The translations under genes and the position numbers were made by a program. From Chitinophagales bacterium (GTDB taxonomy: Bacteria; Bacteroidota; Bacteroidia; Chitinophagales; Saprospiraceae), in NCBI GenBank assembly GCA_017303475.1, contig JAFLBO010000005.1:62001-126000 (forward strand): DNA of 64,000 bases, in the 5' to 3' direction. The notes beneath the pieces were generated by a model, which worked only from the letters and a program-made list of their open reading frames with translations, made no database searches and was not told the origin of the DNA. Each line of letters opens with the position of its first letter. Positions within the stretch are counted from its first letter, which is position 1. Positions 53,168-60,410 of this stretch are shown piece after piece.

Positions 53168-53259
53168 ACTACTGTTAAGTGTTTGAGTGTGTGGGATTCT
53201 TCTCGCACACTCATTTTTTGAAGGCAGTATTCTCAACTAGAACACTTAAATTTTTTCTA

Positions 53260-53523
53260 ATGTCCAGAATTTGTGACCTGACGGGCAAAAAGCCGGTTTC
53301 AGGAAACTATGTTTCCCACTCCAACCGCAAAACGCGTCGCCGCTTTTACCCGAACCTTCAGACCAAGAAGTTTTTCATTCCGGAGACGAATGAATGGGTA
53401 ACGCTCAAAGTGAGCACTTCCGCCATCCGCACTATTTCCAAACTCGGAATTTACCAGTACATCAAGAAATTGGAGAAAAAAGGTGAGATCACCTATTATC
53501 CGACCAACGAGTACGGCTGCTAA
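53260..53523 (+). CDS. rpmB: 50S ribosomal protein L28
   Basis: Large-subunit ribosomal protein, 87 residues. It starts MSRICDLTGKKPVSGNYVSH, the standard L28 N-terminus, with SNRKTRRRFYPNLQTKKFFI and the closing VSTSAIRTISKLGIYQYIKK. An open extension upstream to 53179 has no homologous look and the ATG at 53260 gives the family length. It is the first gene of the compact rpmB-rpmG-DUF4295 operon conserved in Bacteroidota and lies 92 bp after tRNA-Arg. Confidence 0.97.
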   Translation: MSRICDLTGKKPVSGNYVSHSNRKTRRRFYPNLQTKKFFIPETNEWVTLKVSTSAIRTISKLGIYQYIKKLEKKGEITYYPTNEYGC

Positions 53524-53591
53524 TTCCCCATTCCTTCAACATTTTCCTTTCACCGGTTTTTCCGGAATAGAAAAATAAATCGTTTTGCATC

Positions 53592-53780
53592 ATGGCAAAG
53601 AAAAGTAAAGGCAACCGTATCCAGGTGGTTCTGGAATGCACGGAGCACAAAACAAGCGGTCTTCCCGGCACTTCCCGTTACATTACGGAGAAAAACCGCA
53701 AAAACACGCCGGATCGTATGGAGTTGAAAAAATACAACGCCATCATGCGTAAGTACACTGTACACCGCGAAATCAAGTAA
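53592..53780 (+). CDS. rpmG: 50S ribosomal protein L33
   Basis: Large-subunit ribosomal protein, 62 residues, with the family sequence [40 protein letters not shown] and the basic C-terminus. Only one Cys remains (LECTEH), so this copy lacks the CxxC zinc ribbon of the zinc-dependent form (C-minus type). It is second in the operon, 68 bp after rpmB and 28 bp before the DUF4295 gene. Confidence 0.96.
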   Translation: MAKKSKGNRIQVVLECTEHKTSGLPGTSRYITEKNRKNTPDRMELKKYNAIMRKYTVHREIK

Positions 53781-53808
53781 TTTTTTCACCGCTCAATATT
53801 GAGACACC

Positions 53809-53988
53809 ATGGCAAAGAAAGTTTCTAAAAACGCCCGTGTAGCACAACGTGCCGCCAACGCAGGCTCCGGTAAAGACCATGTTAAAGTGGTGAAAGCCGT
53901 GAAAGATCCTGTAACAGGTAAATACACGTACAAGCAAATGATCGTACACAAAGACAAGGTTAAGGATTTTTTCGCCGACGCGAAGTAA
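53809..53988 (+). CDS. DUF4295 small basic protein
   Basis: A 59-residue Lys-rich protein, MAKKVSKNARVAQRAANAGS then DHVKVVKAVKDPVTGKYTYK and IVHKDKVKDFFADAK. It is the Bacteroidota-specific DUF4295 family, always found just after rpmG, and is thought to be ribosome-associated. The gene begins 28 bp after the L33 stop and ends before a strong terminator. Its biochemical role is not known. Confidence 0.9.
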   Translation: MAKKVSKNARVAQRAANAGSGKDHVKVVKAVKDPVTGKYTYKQMIVHKDKVKDFFADAK

Positions 53989-54020
53989 GATCCGCCTACC
54001 TCGTCCAGTTTATATCATGC

Positions 54021-54063
54021 ATCAGGGTGTACCGCGTTTGTGGTACACCCTGATTGTTTTTTT
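54021..54063 (+). terminator. Rho-independent terminator of the rpmB operon
   Basis: ATCAGGGTGTACC (54021-54033) pairs perfectly with GGTACACCCTGAT (54042-54054), 8-nt loop, followed by TG and a T7 run. Confidence 0.95.
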
Positions 54064-54137
54064 AATGGACTTGTTGCGAAGTGGGTCAATGACGTATACT
54101 TTACATTTTTTATGGATTAGTACGAACTTCCTATTCT

Positions 54138-54165
54138 GTTGCCCTTGTACACACCCATATCTTTG
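54138..54165 (+). promoter_or_regulatory. Promoter for the response regulator gene
   Basis: TTG at 54138-54140, 17-bp spacer, then TATCTTTG at 54158-54165. It leaves a leader of about 38 nt before the ATG at 54210. Confidence 0.55.
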
Positions 54166-54209
54166 TAGCATAATCCTTCACCTGATCAGACACGCCCCAA
54201 TTCATAGGC

Positions 54210-54908
54210 ATGACACCACTGCGCTTGGTTATATTCGAAGACAACAACGATTTTCGGGAGAGTCTTTTACATCTTTTTCGTTTCACGCCGGACGTAGAAG
54301 TGGTGGCAGCATACCCGGATTGTTCTGGTGTGCGCAACGCTGTGGCTCAATGGAAACCGGAAGTAGTACTTATGGACATAGATATGCCCGGTACGAACGG
54401 TATTGAAGCTACGGCTGCGGTGAAAGAAGTTTCGCCCACTACACAGGTGGTAATGTTGACGGTGAGTGAAGAAGAAGACCGGATTTTTCAGGCGCTGCGC
54501 AATGGCGCAACCGGTTATCTGTTGAAAAAATCAGGTCCGGACGAACTCGTTGAGAGCGTCCGTCTGGTACATAAGGGTGGTTCGCCGATGAGCCCGGCGA
54601 TAGCCCGAAAGGTGCTGCAGTTCTTTCACTTGAATCTGCCTGCACCGCAAGCTGCTGCTGCTGTAACCCAAAAAGCCTTGGAAACTGACGATGATGATGC
54701 ACTCGCCACCGGACTAACGCCTCGCGAACAGGAAATTCTCGAGGCGTTGGTGGACGGGTTGTCGTACAAAATGATTGCAGCCAAACACTTTATCAGTACG
54801 GATACGGTGAAAAACCATATTCAGGGTATTTACCGCAAGTTGCATGTTAATTCGAAAGGAGAGGCTATCAGCTATGCACTGAAAAAAGGATTGGCTGGAA
54901 ACAGATAA
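54210..54908 (+). CDS. NarL/LuxR-type response regulator
   Basis: DNA-binding transcription regulator controlled by phosphorylation, 232 residues. The receiver domain has the acidic pair EDN (Glu10-Asp11), phosphoacceptor Asp56 (VLMDIDMPGTNG), Thr84-type switch in VVMLTVSEE and the Lys in YLLKKSGPDEL. The C-terminal LuxR helix-turn-helix is GLTPREQEILEALVDGLSYK then FISTDTVKNHIQGIYRKLHV. An Ala/Gln/Asp linker of about 30 residues joins them. No sensor kinase gene is adjacent, so it is an orphan here. Confidence 0.96.
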   Translation: MTPLRLVIFEDNNDFRESLLHLFRFTPDVEVVAAYPDCSGVRNAVAQWKPEVVLMDIDMPGTNGIEATAAVKEVSPTTQVVMLTVSEEEDRIFQALRNGATGYLLKKSGPDELVESVRLVHKGGSPMSPAIARKVLQFFHLNLPAPQAAAAVTQKALETDDDDALATGLTPREQEILEALVDGLSYKMIAAKHFISTDTVKNHIQGIYRKLHVNSKGEAISYALKKGLAGNR

Positions 54909-55037
54909 GAACCACTGTGTGACCGGGACAAACGGATCACAGACACTATACCTTCCTTATTCCCTGCCCTAATCTGAATATGAGGATGTTTGGACAAATC
55001 AGGGCAAACACTATGACTCACGGCGAGCAAGCCGCAC

Positions 55038-55110
55038 CGGAACGGGCGTTGTGTGGAGCATGACCACCATAACTCCCATTGAACCCTCCACCCCCTGCCC
55101 GTTCCGATTT
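55038..55110 (+). terminator. Hairpin after the response regulator, probable terminator
   Basis: CGGAACGGGC (55038-55047) pairs with GCCCGTTCCG (55097-55106), followed by ATTTTTG. The loop is long (49 nt), so strength is uncertain. Confidence 0.5.
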
Positions 55111-55112
55111 TT

Positions 55113-55149
55113 GCAACCCCGATAGGTATTTGATGCCCGTCGGGGTTGC
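55113..55149 (+). other. Second hairpin before the TPR-like membrane protein gene
   Basis: GCAACCCCGA (55113-55122) pairs with TCGGGGTTGC (55140-55149), loop 17 nt. No T-run follows. It overlaps the possible -33 box of the next promoter. Confidence 0.5.
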
Positions 55150-55167
55150 TGCATTATAGAAACCTTT

Positions 55168-55175
55168 TACCTTCG
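55168..55175 (+). promoter_or_regulatory. Possible promoter for the TPR-like membrane protein gene
   Basis: TACCTTCG (one base off TAnnTTTG) with TTG at 55146-55148, spacer 19 bp. Leader to the ATG at 55204 would be about 22 nt. Confidence 0.45.
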
Positions 55176-55203
55176 CCGCTGTTTTCATTCTTTCAACGAT
55201 TTT

Positions 55204-55818
55204 ATGTTTACGATCAATATCTACTTGCGTTTTGCCCTGATTGTGGGCGGTATTATTGGGGGCATCGCACTCTGGGCGGCTTTTGGTTTCTGGTACGGGT
55301 TCCCATTTCTGTTAACCGGCGTGGTTTTGCTGGCCGGCTATCTGATGCTCGGAACCATCTTGTCTACCAACCAACTGCTTTCACAACAACGACTGGCAGA
55401 AGCTGAAGCCCGGTTGAAACTGACCTTTTTCCCACAAATTCTGCTCATGGGTTATAAAGGCGTGTACTACATGACCCACGGCGCTCTGGCCATGCAAAAA
55501 CGCGATTTCAATACGGCCGAAACCTGGATTAAAAAATCCCTTGCTTCCGGCCTGCCAACCGATAACGAACGTGGCGCAGCACTCTTGCAGTTGGTGATGA
55601 TTGCCGCAGGTAAAAATAACCTCAAAGGCGCCCAAAATCACTTCGCAGAGTTGAAAAAACTCAATATCACGGAAGGCATGCTCAAAGAGCAGGTGAAAGA
55701 GGTGGAAAAACAACTCAAACAAGCCTCCGGCCAAACCATGAACCCTGCCATGATGGCTATGATGGGCGGTAAAGGATTTCGCCCGGGTGGAAAACGCCGG
55801 CAACCACCGATGCGCTAG
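55204..55818 (+). CDS. Membrane protein with C-terminal TPR-like helices
   Basis: Unrecognised 204-residue inner-membrane protein. Two transmembrane helices at the N-terminus (about 8-28 and 32-52) are followed by a soluble region with one or two TPR-like helix pairs (KGVYYMTHGALAMQKRDFNT, AETWIKKSLASGLPTDNERG, AALLQLVMIAAGKNNLKGAQ) and a Lys/Gly/Arg-rich tail with a Met run (MMAMMGGKGFRPGGKRRQPP). Probably a protein-protein contact module at the membrane. It directly precedes the inverted-repeat element and has a promoter box and hairpin upstream. Confidence 0.75.
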   Translation: MFTINIYLRFALIVGGIIGGIALWAAFGFWYGFPFLLTGVVLLAGYLMLGTILSTNQLLSQQRLAEAEARLKLTFFPQILLMGYKGVYYMTHGALAMQKRDFNTAETWIKKSLASGLPTDNERGAALLQLVMIAAGKNNLKGAQNHFAELKKLNITEGMLKEQVKEVEKQLKQASGQTMNPAMMAMMGGKGFRPGGKRRQPPMR

Positions 55819-55820
55819 GG

Positions 55821-56056
55821 AATATCCAATATCCAATGTCCAATGTCGAATGTCCAATGTCGAATGTCCAAGTGGGGCGGGTGCTTAGCGTAAGCAAATT
55901 TGATTGGCATTTATACGGGCGACTGGCTAAAGAGTTCAACTCTTTTAGGCCATTCTTGTTTCTCCTCAAACATCCGCTTAATGTCGTGCAAATGTGCTTA
56001 CACTAAGCACCCGCCCCACTTGGACATTCGACATTGGACATTGGATATTGGATATT
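55821..56056. repeat. 236-bp inverted-repeat element with heptamer repeats
   Basis: The left arm (55821-55896) has seven tandem 7-bp units (AATATCC, AATGTCC, AATGTCG types), then AAGTGGGGCGGGTGCTTA and TAAGCA. The right arm (55995-56056) is its reverse complement with five units and one mismatch (C/T). Between them is a 98-bp core with a small hairpin, AAAGAG/CTCTTT at about 55929-55945. No open reading frame or target-site duplication is evident. It looks like a small non-autonomous repeat element or a large hairpin RNA source. Confidence 0.85.
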
Positions 56057-56064
56057 TAAACAAC

Positions 56065-57885
56065 ATGTACAGTTCACTTAGACAAGCAGTTAATGATCTC
56101 GAGCGCAACGGACAACTGTTGCGGATACGGGAAGAAGTAGATCCTAATCTGGATATTGCTGAAATCCACCGGCAGGTATTTGATCGGCAGGGGCCCGCCA
56201 TTTTATTCGAACGGGTAAAGGGCAGTCCGTTTCAGGCGGTGAGCAATATTTATGGCACTTTCGAACGTACGGCTTTTTTGTTTCGACATACCCTGGATAA
56301 GGTGAAACGGGTAATTGAACTCAAAAAAGATCCCGCCAGTGCATTGAAGCATCCGCTAAGGTACGCCGGGGCGCCCTTGACGGCTGTTTCTGCACTGCCC
56401 ATGAAAAGCTGGTTTGGAAGTCCGGTTACCTGGGGGCAAACCACCATTGATAAATTGCCACAGATCAAGAGCTGGCCCATGGACGGCGGCGCGTTTATCA
56501 CCATGCCGCAGGTGTACACGGAAGATCCGGACCAACCTGGGCCCATGCACGGCAACCTGGGCATGTATCGGATTCAACTTTCCGGGAATGATTATGTACC
56601 CAATGAAGAAATTGGCCTGCATTATCAATTGCACAGAGGCATCGGAGTACACCATACCCGCTACAACCAGCTGAATAGGCCTTTCCATTGCAGTATTTTT
56701 GTTGGCGGACCGCCCAGTCATGCGTTTTCTGCCATCATGCCTTTGCCTGAAGGTCTGAGCGAACTCACTTTTGCCGGCATGTTGGGCGGACGCCGTTTCC
56801 GCTATGCACATCGCAATGGCCATTTTCTGAGCAGCGATGCGGATTTTGTGATCACCGGAGAAATTCTGAAAAACATAAAAAAACCTGAGGGGCCTTTCGG
56901 GGATCACCTGGGGTATTATTCCCTCACGCACGATTTTCCAGTGATGAAAGTACATCAGGTGTGGCACCGCAAAGATCCGCTCTGGCATTTCAGCGTGGTA
57001 GGCAGGCCTCCCATGGAAGACAGCAGTTTCGGCTGGTTGATTCACGAACTGGTGGCGCCGCTAACGCCCGGCGAGTTTCCCGGGTTGAAAGAATTGCATG
57101 CAGTAGATGCCGCTGGCGTACACCCGCTGCTGCTGGCCATCGGACATGAGCGCTACATGCCTTTCCGCGAACGTGTGCCAGAGGAAATACTCACTATTGC
57201 TAACAGGGTTATTGGAAGTGGACAAACCTCTCTGGCCAAGTTTCTGTTCATCGCGGCATCAGACGATGATCCAAATCTGGACACGCACGATATACCGCAT
57301 TTTTTCAGGCATTTTCTGGAACGTGTGGATTTAACCCGCGACCTGCATTTTCAAACTAAAACTACCATTGATACCCTGGACTACTCAGGCTCGGGCTGGA
57401 ATGCCGGCTCCAAGCTCGTAGCGGCCTGCAGGGGCGAGAAACGAAGGGAGCTGAAGTCTGAGTTGCCAGACAACTTTAGTTTGCCTGAGGGCTTTTCTGC
57501 GCCCAAATTTTGCTTTCCGGGAATTTTGGCTGTTCAGTCGCCCAGGTTTGAGGCAGAAGTCCCTGCGCGTGCCCAGGTTGATGTGCTTTGCCGGCATCTG
57601 GAGAACTTCGATTTGCAGCATATTCCATTGGTATTACTTGTGGACGACAGCGCTTTTACGGCAGCCAATCTTAACAACTTTGTTTGGGTGGCCTTCACGA
57701 GGGCCAATCCGAGTCATGATGTACATGGCGTAAAAGCCTTTATAGAGCATAAACATTGGGGTTGCAAGGGGCCGCTGGTGTTGGATGCACGGATTAAGCC
57801 CCACCATGCGCCAGAGTTGGTGATAGACCCTGAGGTACAAAAGCGGGCCCGCGTGTTACTGGAACGTTATGGTTTGGGAGAATAA
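56065..57885 (+). CDS. UbiD-family decarboxylase
   Basis: Prenylated-FMN-dependent decarboxylase of the UbiD family (3-polyprenyl-4-hydroxybenzoate decarboxylase and relatives), 606 residues, cytoplasmic. Family features are GNLGMYRIQ (residues 163-171), HYQLHRGIGVHH, PPSHAFSAIMPLPEGLSELT, PFGDHLGYYSLT and FLFIAASDDDPNLDTHDIPH. The start at 56065 is the first ATG after the repeat element; an in-frame start further upstream would translate the repeat itself and is not credible. No ubiX is in the window. Whether it serves menaquinone or aromatic-acid metabolism cannot be told. Confidence 0.93.
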   Translation: MYSSLRQAVNDLERNGQLLRIREEVDPNLDIAEIHRQVFDRQGPAILFERVKGSPFQAVSNIYGTFERTAFLFRHTLDKVKRVIELKKDPASALKHPLRYAGAPLTAVSALPMKSWFGSPVTWGQTTIDKLPQIKSWPMDGGAFITMPQVYTEDPDQPGPMHGNLGMYRIQLSGNDYVPNEEIGLHYQLHRGIGVHHTRYNQLNRPFHCSIFVGGPPSHAFSAIMPLPEGLSELTFAGMLGGRRFRYAHRNGHFLSSDADFVITGEILKNIKKPEGPFGDHLGYYSLTHDFPVMKVHQVWHRKDPLWHFSVVGRPPMEDSSFGWLIHELVAPLTPGEFPGLKELHAVDAAGVHPLLLAIGHERYMPFRERVPEEILTIANRVIGSGQTSLAKFLFIAASDDDPNLDTHDIPHFFRHFLERVDLTRDLHFQTKTTIDTLDYSGSGWNAGSKLVAACRGEKRRELKSELPDNFSLPEGFSAPKFCFPGILAVQSPRFEAEVPARAQVDVLCRHLENFDLQHIPLVLLVDDSAFTAANLNNFVWVAFTRANPSHDVHGVKAFIEHKHWGCKGPLVLDARIKPHHAPELVIDPEVQKRARVLLERYGLGE

Positions 57886-57949
57886 AAGAGGCGGCCCAAC
57901 CCTTTTAGGGGCAGGCTCCGTTATCTGCATGAACCAAACATTGTAACAC

Positions 57950-58357
57950 ATGAAAAAGCTATTTTTTGCAACACTCATTTTGTTTGTATTAGTGGGTAAT
58001 GCCTGCAAGGACCAAAAATACGAAGAGGTAGAAACCATTATGATTCGGTTTCAGAACCAGCTGAGTAAGGACATTACAGAAGCTTACTATGATTTTGATC
58101 CGACACATCAAACGACTATTGGTTTGATTCCAGCAGGTGGTATGACAGATTACATTGAGTTTTCCTATTTCCAGGTTGGGGATGGTATTCCAATGGGGCT
58201 TTTGCGAGGTAAAAAGGCAGGAGAGGAATTTTCAGCCTGGGCGGGATTGTGGTGTGGTACCGGGGTAACGTTCTACCAACTGGAGCCAGGGAAATACACC
58301 ATTGAAATTTTGGATGAGGATGCTGTCGTGACTAACGCATATATGCGATTCAAATAA
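57950..58357 (+). CDS. Small hypothetical lipoprotein
   Basis: Unrecognised 135-residue exported protein with a signal ending in the lipobox-like VGNAC (Cys19). The mature part looks like beta-sandwich sequence (IMIRFQNQLSKDITEAYYDF, GLIPAGGMTDYIEFSYFQVG, FYQLEPGKYTIEILDEDAVV). The C-terminus is a strand-turn-strand ending in MRFK. No catalytic motif is seen. It follows the UbiD gene by 64 bp and precedes tRNA-Glu by 111 bp. Its function is unknown. Confidence 0.7.
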   Translation: MKKLFFATLILFVLVGNACKDQKYEEVETIMIRFQNQLSKDITEAYYDFDPTHQTTIGLIPAGGMTDYIEFSYFQVGDGIPMGLLRGKKAGEEFSAWAGLWCGTGVTFYQLEPGKYTIEILDEDAVVTNAYMRFK

Positions 58358-58418
58358 TGGGGTAAAAGCGGGGCAAAAACCGGTCTGGAAATTTTTTTTA
58401 AATTTTTTTGAAACATGG

Positions 58419-58451
58419 TTTGGAAAAACCGTTCAGGTGCTTTTATCTTTG
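58419..58451 (+). promoter_or_regulatory. Promoter for tRNA-Glu
   Basis: TTTG (58419-58422), 21-bp spacer, then TATCTTTG (58444-58451), ending 17 bp before the tRNA. The layout is the same as for tRNA-Arg. Confidence 0.7.
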
Positions 58452-58468
58452 CCCCGCTTTTGAAAGAT

Positions 58469-58543
58469 GGTCCGTTCGTCTAGGGGTCAGGACGCGTCCC
58501 TTTCACGGATGAAACACGGGTTCGATTCCCGTACGGACTACCA
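58469..58543 (+). tRNA. tRNA-Glu (anticodon TTC)
   Basis: A 75-nt cloverleaf: acceptor GGTCCGT with ACGGACT (first pair G-T), D-loop with CTAGGGGTCAGG, anticodon loop CTTTCAC giving TTC, T-arm GGGTTCGATTCCC, and encoded CCA at 58541-58543. Confidence 0.97.
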
Positions 58544-58555
58544 TCTAATTGACCT

Positions 58556-58596
58556 AAGCCCTTGTAAGTGAATAACTTACGAGGGCTTTTTGTTTT
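58556..58596 (+). terminator. Rho-independent terminator of tRNA-Glu
   Basis: AAGCCCTTGTAAGT (58556-58569) pairs with ACTTACGAGGGCTT (58575-58588), one G-T pair, 5-nt loop, then T-rich TTTTTGTTTT. Confidence 0.93.
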
Positions 58597-58607
58597 GGGT
58601 TTGGTAA

Positions 58608-58631
58608 GTGAGGGGTAAAGTGAGGGGTAAA
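58608..58631. repeat. Tandem 12-mer GTGAGGGGTAAA x2
   Basis: Two adjacent copies of GTGAGGGGTAAA lie 65 bp after tRNA-Glu, at the point where the sequence turns AT-rich. They could mark the edge of an integrated element, but no partner att copy is in the window. The rest of the 58632-58786 gap holds a small CCCTTTTAGGG palindrome and nothing else recognised. Confidence 0.6.
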
Positions 58632-58786
58632 ATTTGGACAGTTAATCCCTTTTAGGGATGGAAATTTTTCAAAAATCTTTTTGTGAATTACCTTTCCTCG
58701 ATGCCTTGTCTGCAATAATCGAGGGGTAGGGGAAGCAAAAGAAATTTTGCTAAACCATTTCTTTTACTTGGATGTGAATAAATTGC

Positions 58787-59260
58787 CTAAATATTTAAAA
58801 AACTAAATTTGAAAACTGTTGCAATTGCAATTAATGTAAAAATGCAAGTAATCCATATTTGAGTACCATGACTCCAGCTGGTAATAATGAAAGCTGAAGA
58901 ACCAGCCCTGCGCAATGAATTTTGGTGCCCAATCCCAAAATTCGATCTGCTTAGGTTTTGCATTTTTTCTTCATAGTGGAAGGCTTTTGACCGATCCTTT
59001 TTATTTGCCTTGGCCAGTCCATATGTCCAATTGAAATATAAAACGAAGGTCCAAATTAGACCAATAATCACTCCAACAGCAAAAGACTTGTCAATTTTGA
59101 GGGTGTCCTTTGAAAGTAAAAAGCCCGAAAACGAACCTAGTGCTGTCCAAACTGCAAGTGAAATTTGAAATTCATATTTTCGCCTTTCATTGAATTGATC
59201 CCAAGATCCTTTCCAAAGGGTTGAAAGAGCATCGAACTGATTTTTTTCTGCTTCAGTCAT
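58787..59260 (-). CDS. Three-helix membrane protein of unknown family
   Basis: Unrecognised 157-residue protein. An N-terminal amphipathic and charged region (residues 1-30, LWKGSWDQFNERRKYEF) is followed by two close transmembrane helices (about 32-50 and 58-77), a charged helical loop (ANKKDRSKAFHYEEKMQNLS) and a third helix at the C-terminus (about 134-152). This 2TM plus cytosolic helix layout recalls SLATT-type effector proteins, but the match is only in form. ATG at 59260 was chosen over a GTG 48 bp upstream. It lies 49 bp after the PIN-domain gene, same strand, and is probably cotranscribed. The region is AT-rich, unlike the housekeeping genes. Confidence 0.65.
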   Translation of the reverse strand: MTEAEKNQFDALSTLWKGSWDQFNERRKYEFQISLAVWTALGSFSGFLLSKDTLKIDKSFAVGVIIGLIWTFVLYFNWTYGLAKANKKDRSKAFHYEEKMQNLSRSNFGIGHQNSLRRAGSSAFIITSWSHGTQIWITCIFTLIAIATVFKFSFLNI

Positions 59261-59309
59261 TGCAATATTGTTTTTTTTGTTAATTGAATTGAAAAATAAA
59301 GAAATCACA

Positions 59310-60362
59310 TTATGATTTTACTTTATAATTGTTTCCGCAATTAGTGCATTTATAAATCGGATTTACTTTTATGTTCTTGGGTTTGATGAGTTTGGTGGAG
59401 CCGCACTTTGGGCAATTTGTGGTGTTTTGAATATCCGGATAATTCTGAAGAATCTGGAATGAATTTTTTTGCCCCCAATCTGTAATGGCAAATTGATCTT
59501 TTCTCCCCCAAATATCAAATCCTGAAGGAAATGTGGGCTGGGGAAAGCCAATACTTTGAGATGGAAAATTAATCAAATTTTCTAGGTGTAAGGAGTGTTT
59601 TTCTTCTTCAATTATCGTTTCCAAAGACTCCTCAGTAGGTAAATTGTGGATTTTCTTAGAGATTATGCTATTGTAGGACCTTAAGCCTTCTCCTAGTGTG
59701 TTAAAACAGTGCACATTAAGGTTACTATTCTTTGCTTTTAAGTCTTTTAGTAGCAATGCATTGAGGTAATGCGTTTTCTTGAATTCAGATGCAAAGTCTC
59801 GGTCGTTGGTGATAATCCACAAATTGTTGACAGAATCAATATTGTCCAATAATTGCTCCCAAGAAAGCTGATCGCCGAGAGGGTCATTTTTTTTGCCTGG
59901 GGGATTTCCGATTTCTTTCCTTTTCCTTGCGCGGTCGAGTTGATCTTGAGTTTCTTTTTGCGCGTTTGCAAATAATTGACTCAAAACTATGGAGACTTCG
60001 TCCTTATTTTCAATTATCATTTGGACTAGGTTAGTCACTATGTCTTCAAGCTCTCCCTTCAATTCATTAATAGAGGTATTGATTACTTCTTTTTTTTGAT
60101 TCCATTCGTTCAGTTTTTTTTCTTTTTCATCAAGATGTTCAGGCAGGTTAACCTTTAGACCTTCGATTTGCTTTATATATTGGTTGAAAGTTCCAAGAAA
60201 AACAATCATTTTGTTCCTTAGTACCTCATTTTCAATTTGATCTGTGATGAAAATATTGTCCTTAACCTCAAGAATAGATTTTAAAAGTTTTTTATACTCG
60301 GAAGAATTAGTGTCAAAAAAGCGCAAGTACATATTTGCGTCTATAAATATGAGATTTTCCAT
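59310..60362 (-). CDS. PIN-domain protein with C-terminal zinc ribbon
   Basis: A 350-residue soluble protein. The N-terminus IFIDANMYLRFF (Asp8), DQIENEVLRN with Glu, and LWIITNDRDFASEF with late Asp residues give the acidic set of a PIN-like nuclease; a long charged helical insert (about 70-165) separates them, as in the DUF4935-type PIN subgroup. The C-terminal 35 residues form a zinc ribbon, CPKC (317-320) and CTNC (339-342). It may cleave RNA, perhaps in defence. It lies between a membrane protein gene and hsdR on the same strand, in an AT-rich segment. Confidence 0.75.
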   Translation of the reverse strand: MENLIFIDANMYLRFFDTNSSEYKKLLKSILEVKDNIFITDQIENEVLRNKMIVFLGTFNQYIKQIEGLKVNLPEHLDEKEKKLNEWNQKKEVINTSINELKGELEDIVTNLVQMIIENKDEVSIVLSQLFANAQKETQDQLDRARKRKEIGNPPGKKNDPLGDQLSWEQLLDNIDSVNNLWIITNDRDFASEFKKTHYLNALLLKDLKAKNSNLNVHCFNTLGEGLRSYNSIISKKIHNLPTEESLETIIEEEKHSLHLENLINFPSQSIGFPQPTFPSGFDIWGRKDQFAITDWGQKNSFQILQNYPDIQNTTNCPKCGSTKLIKPKNIKVNPIYKCTNCGNNYKVKS

Positions 60363-60410
60363 GAATGAAAAATTGGTTTTTGTATTTTGTTTGTTAATAA
60401 TGTGACTACC

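Noticed and set aside
53179..53259. Longer start for ribosomal protein L28
   Set aside because: The added residues do not resemble L28, and the ATG at 53260 gives the normal N-terminus and length.
55821..56056. CRISPR-like array from the heptamer units
   Set aside because: The units are 7 bp and directly tandem without spacers, and they form an inverted pair, so this is not a CRISPR.
55900..56064. Upstream in-frame extension of the UbiD protein
   Set aside because: The extension translates the inverted-repeat element itself (LDIRHWTLDIGY pattern), which is not part of the UbiD family.
57901..58658. Two copies of CCCTTTTAGGG flanking the lipoprotein and tRNA-Glu
   Set aside because: The shared 11-mer is short, partly self-complementary and has different flanks, so chance cannot be excluded.
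58787..59308. GTG start for the three-helix membrane protein
   Set aside because: The ATG at 59260 begins a plausible cytoplasmic N-terminus; the 16 extra residues are Asn/Lys-rich and not needed.
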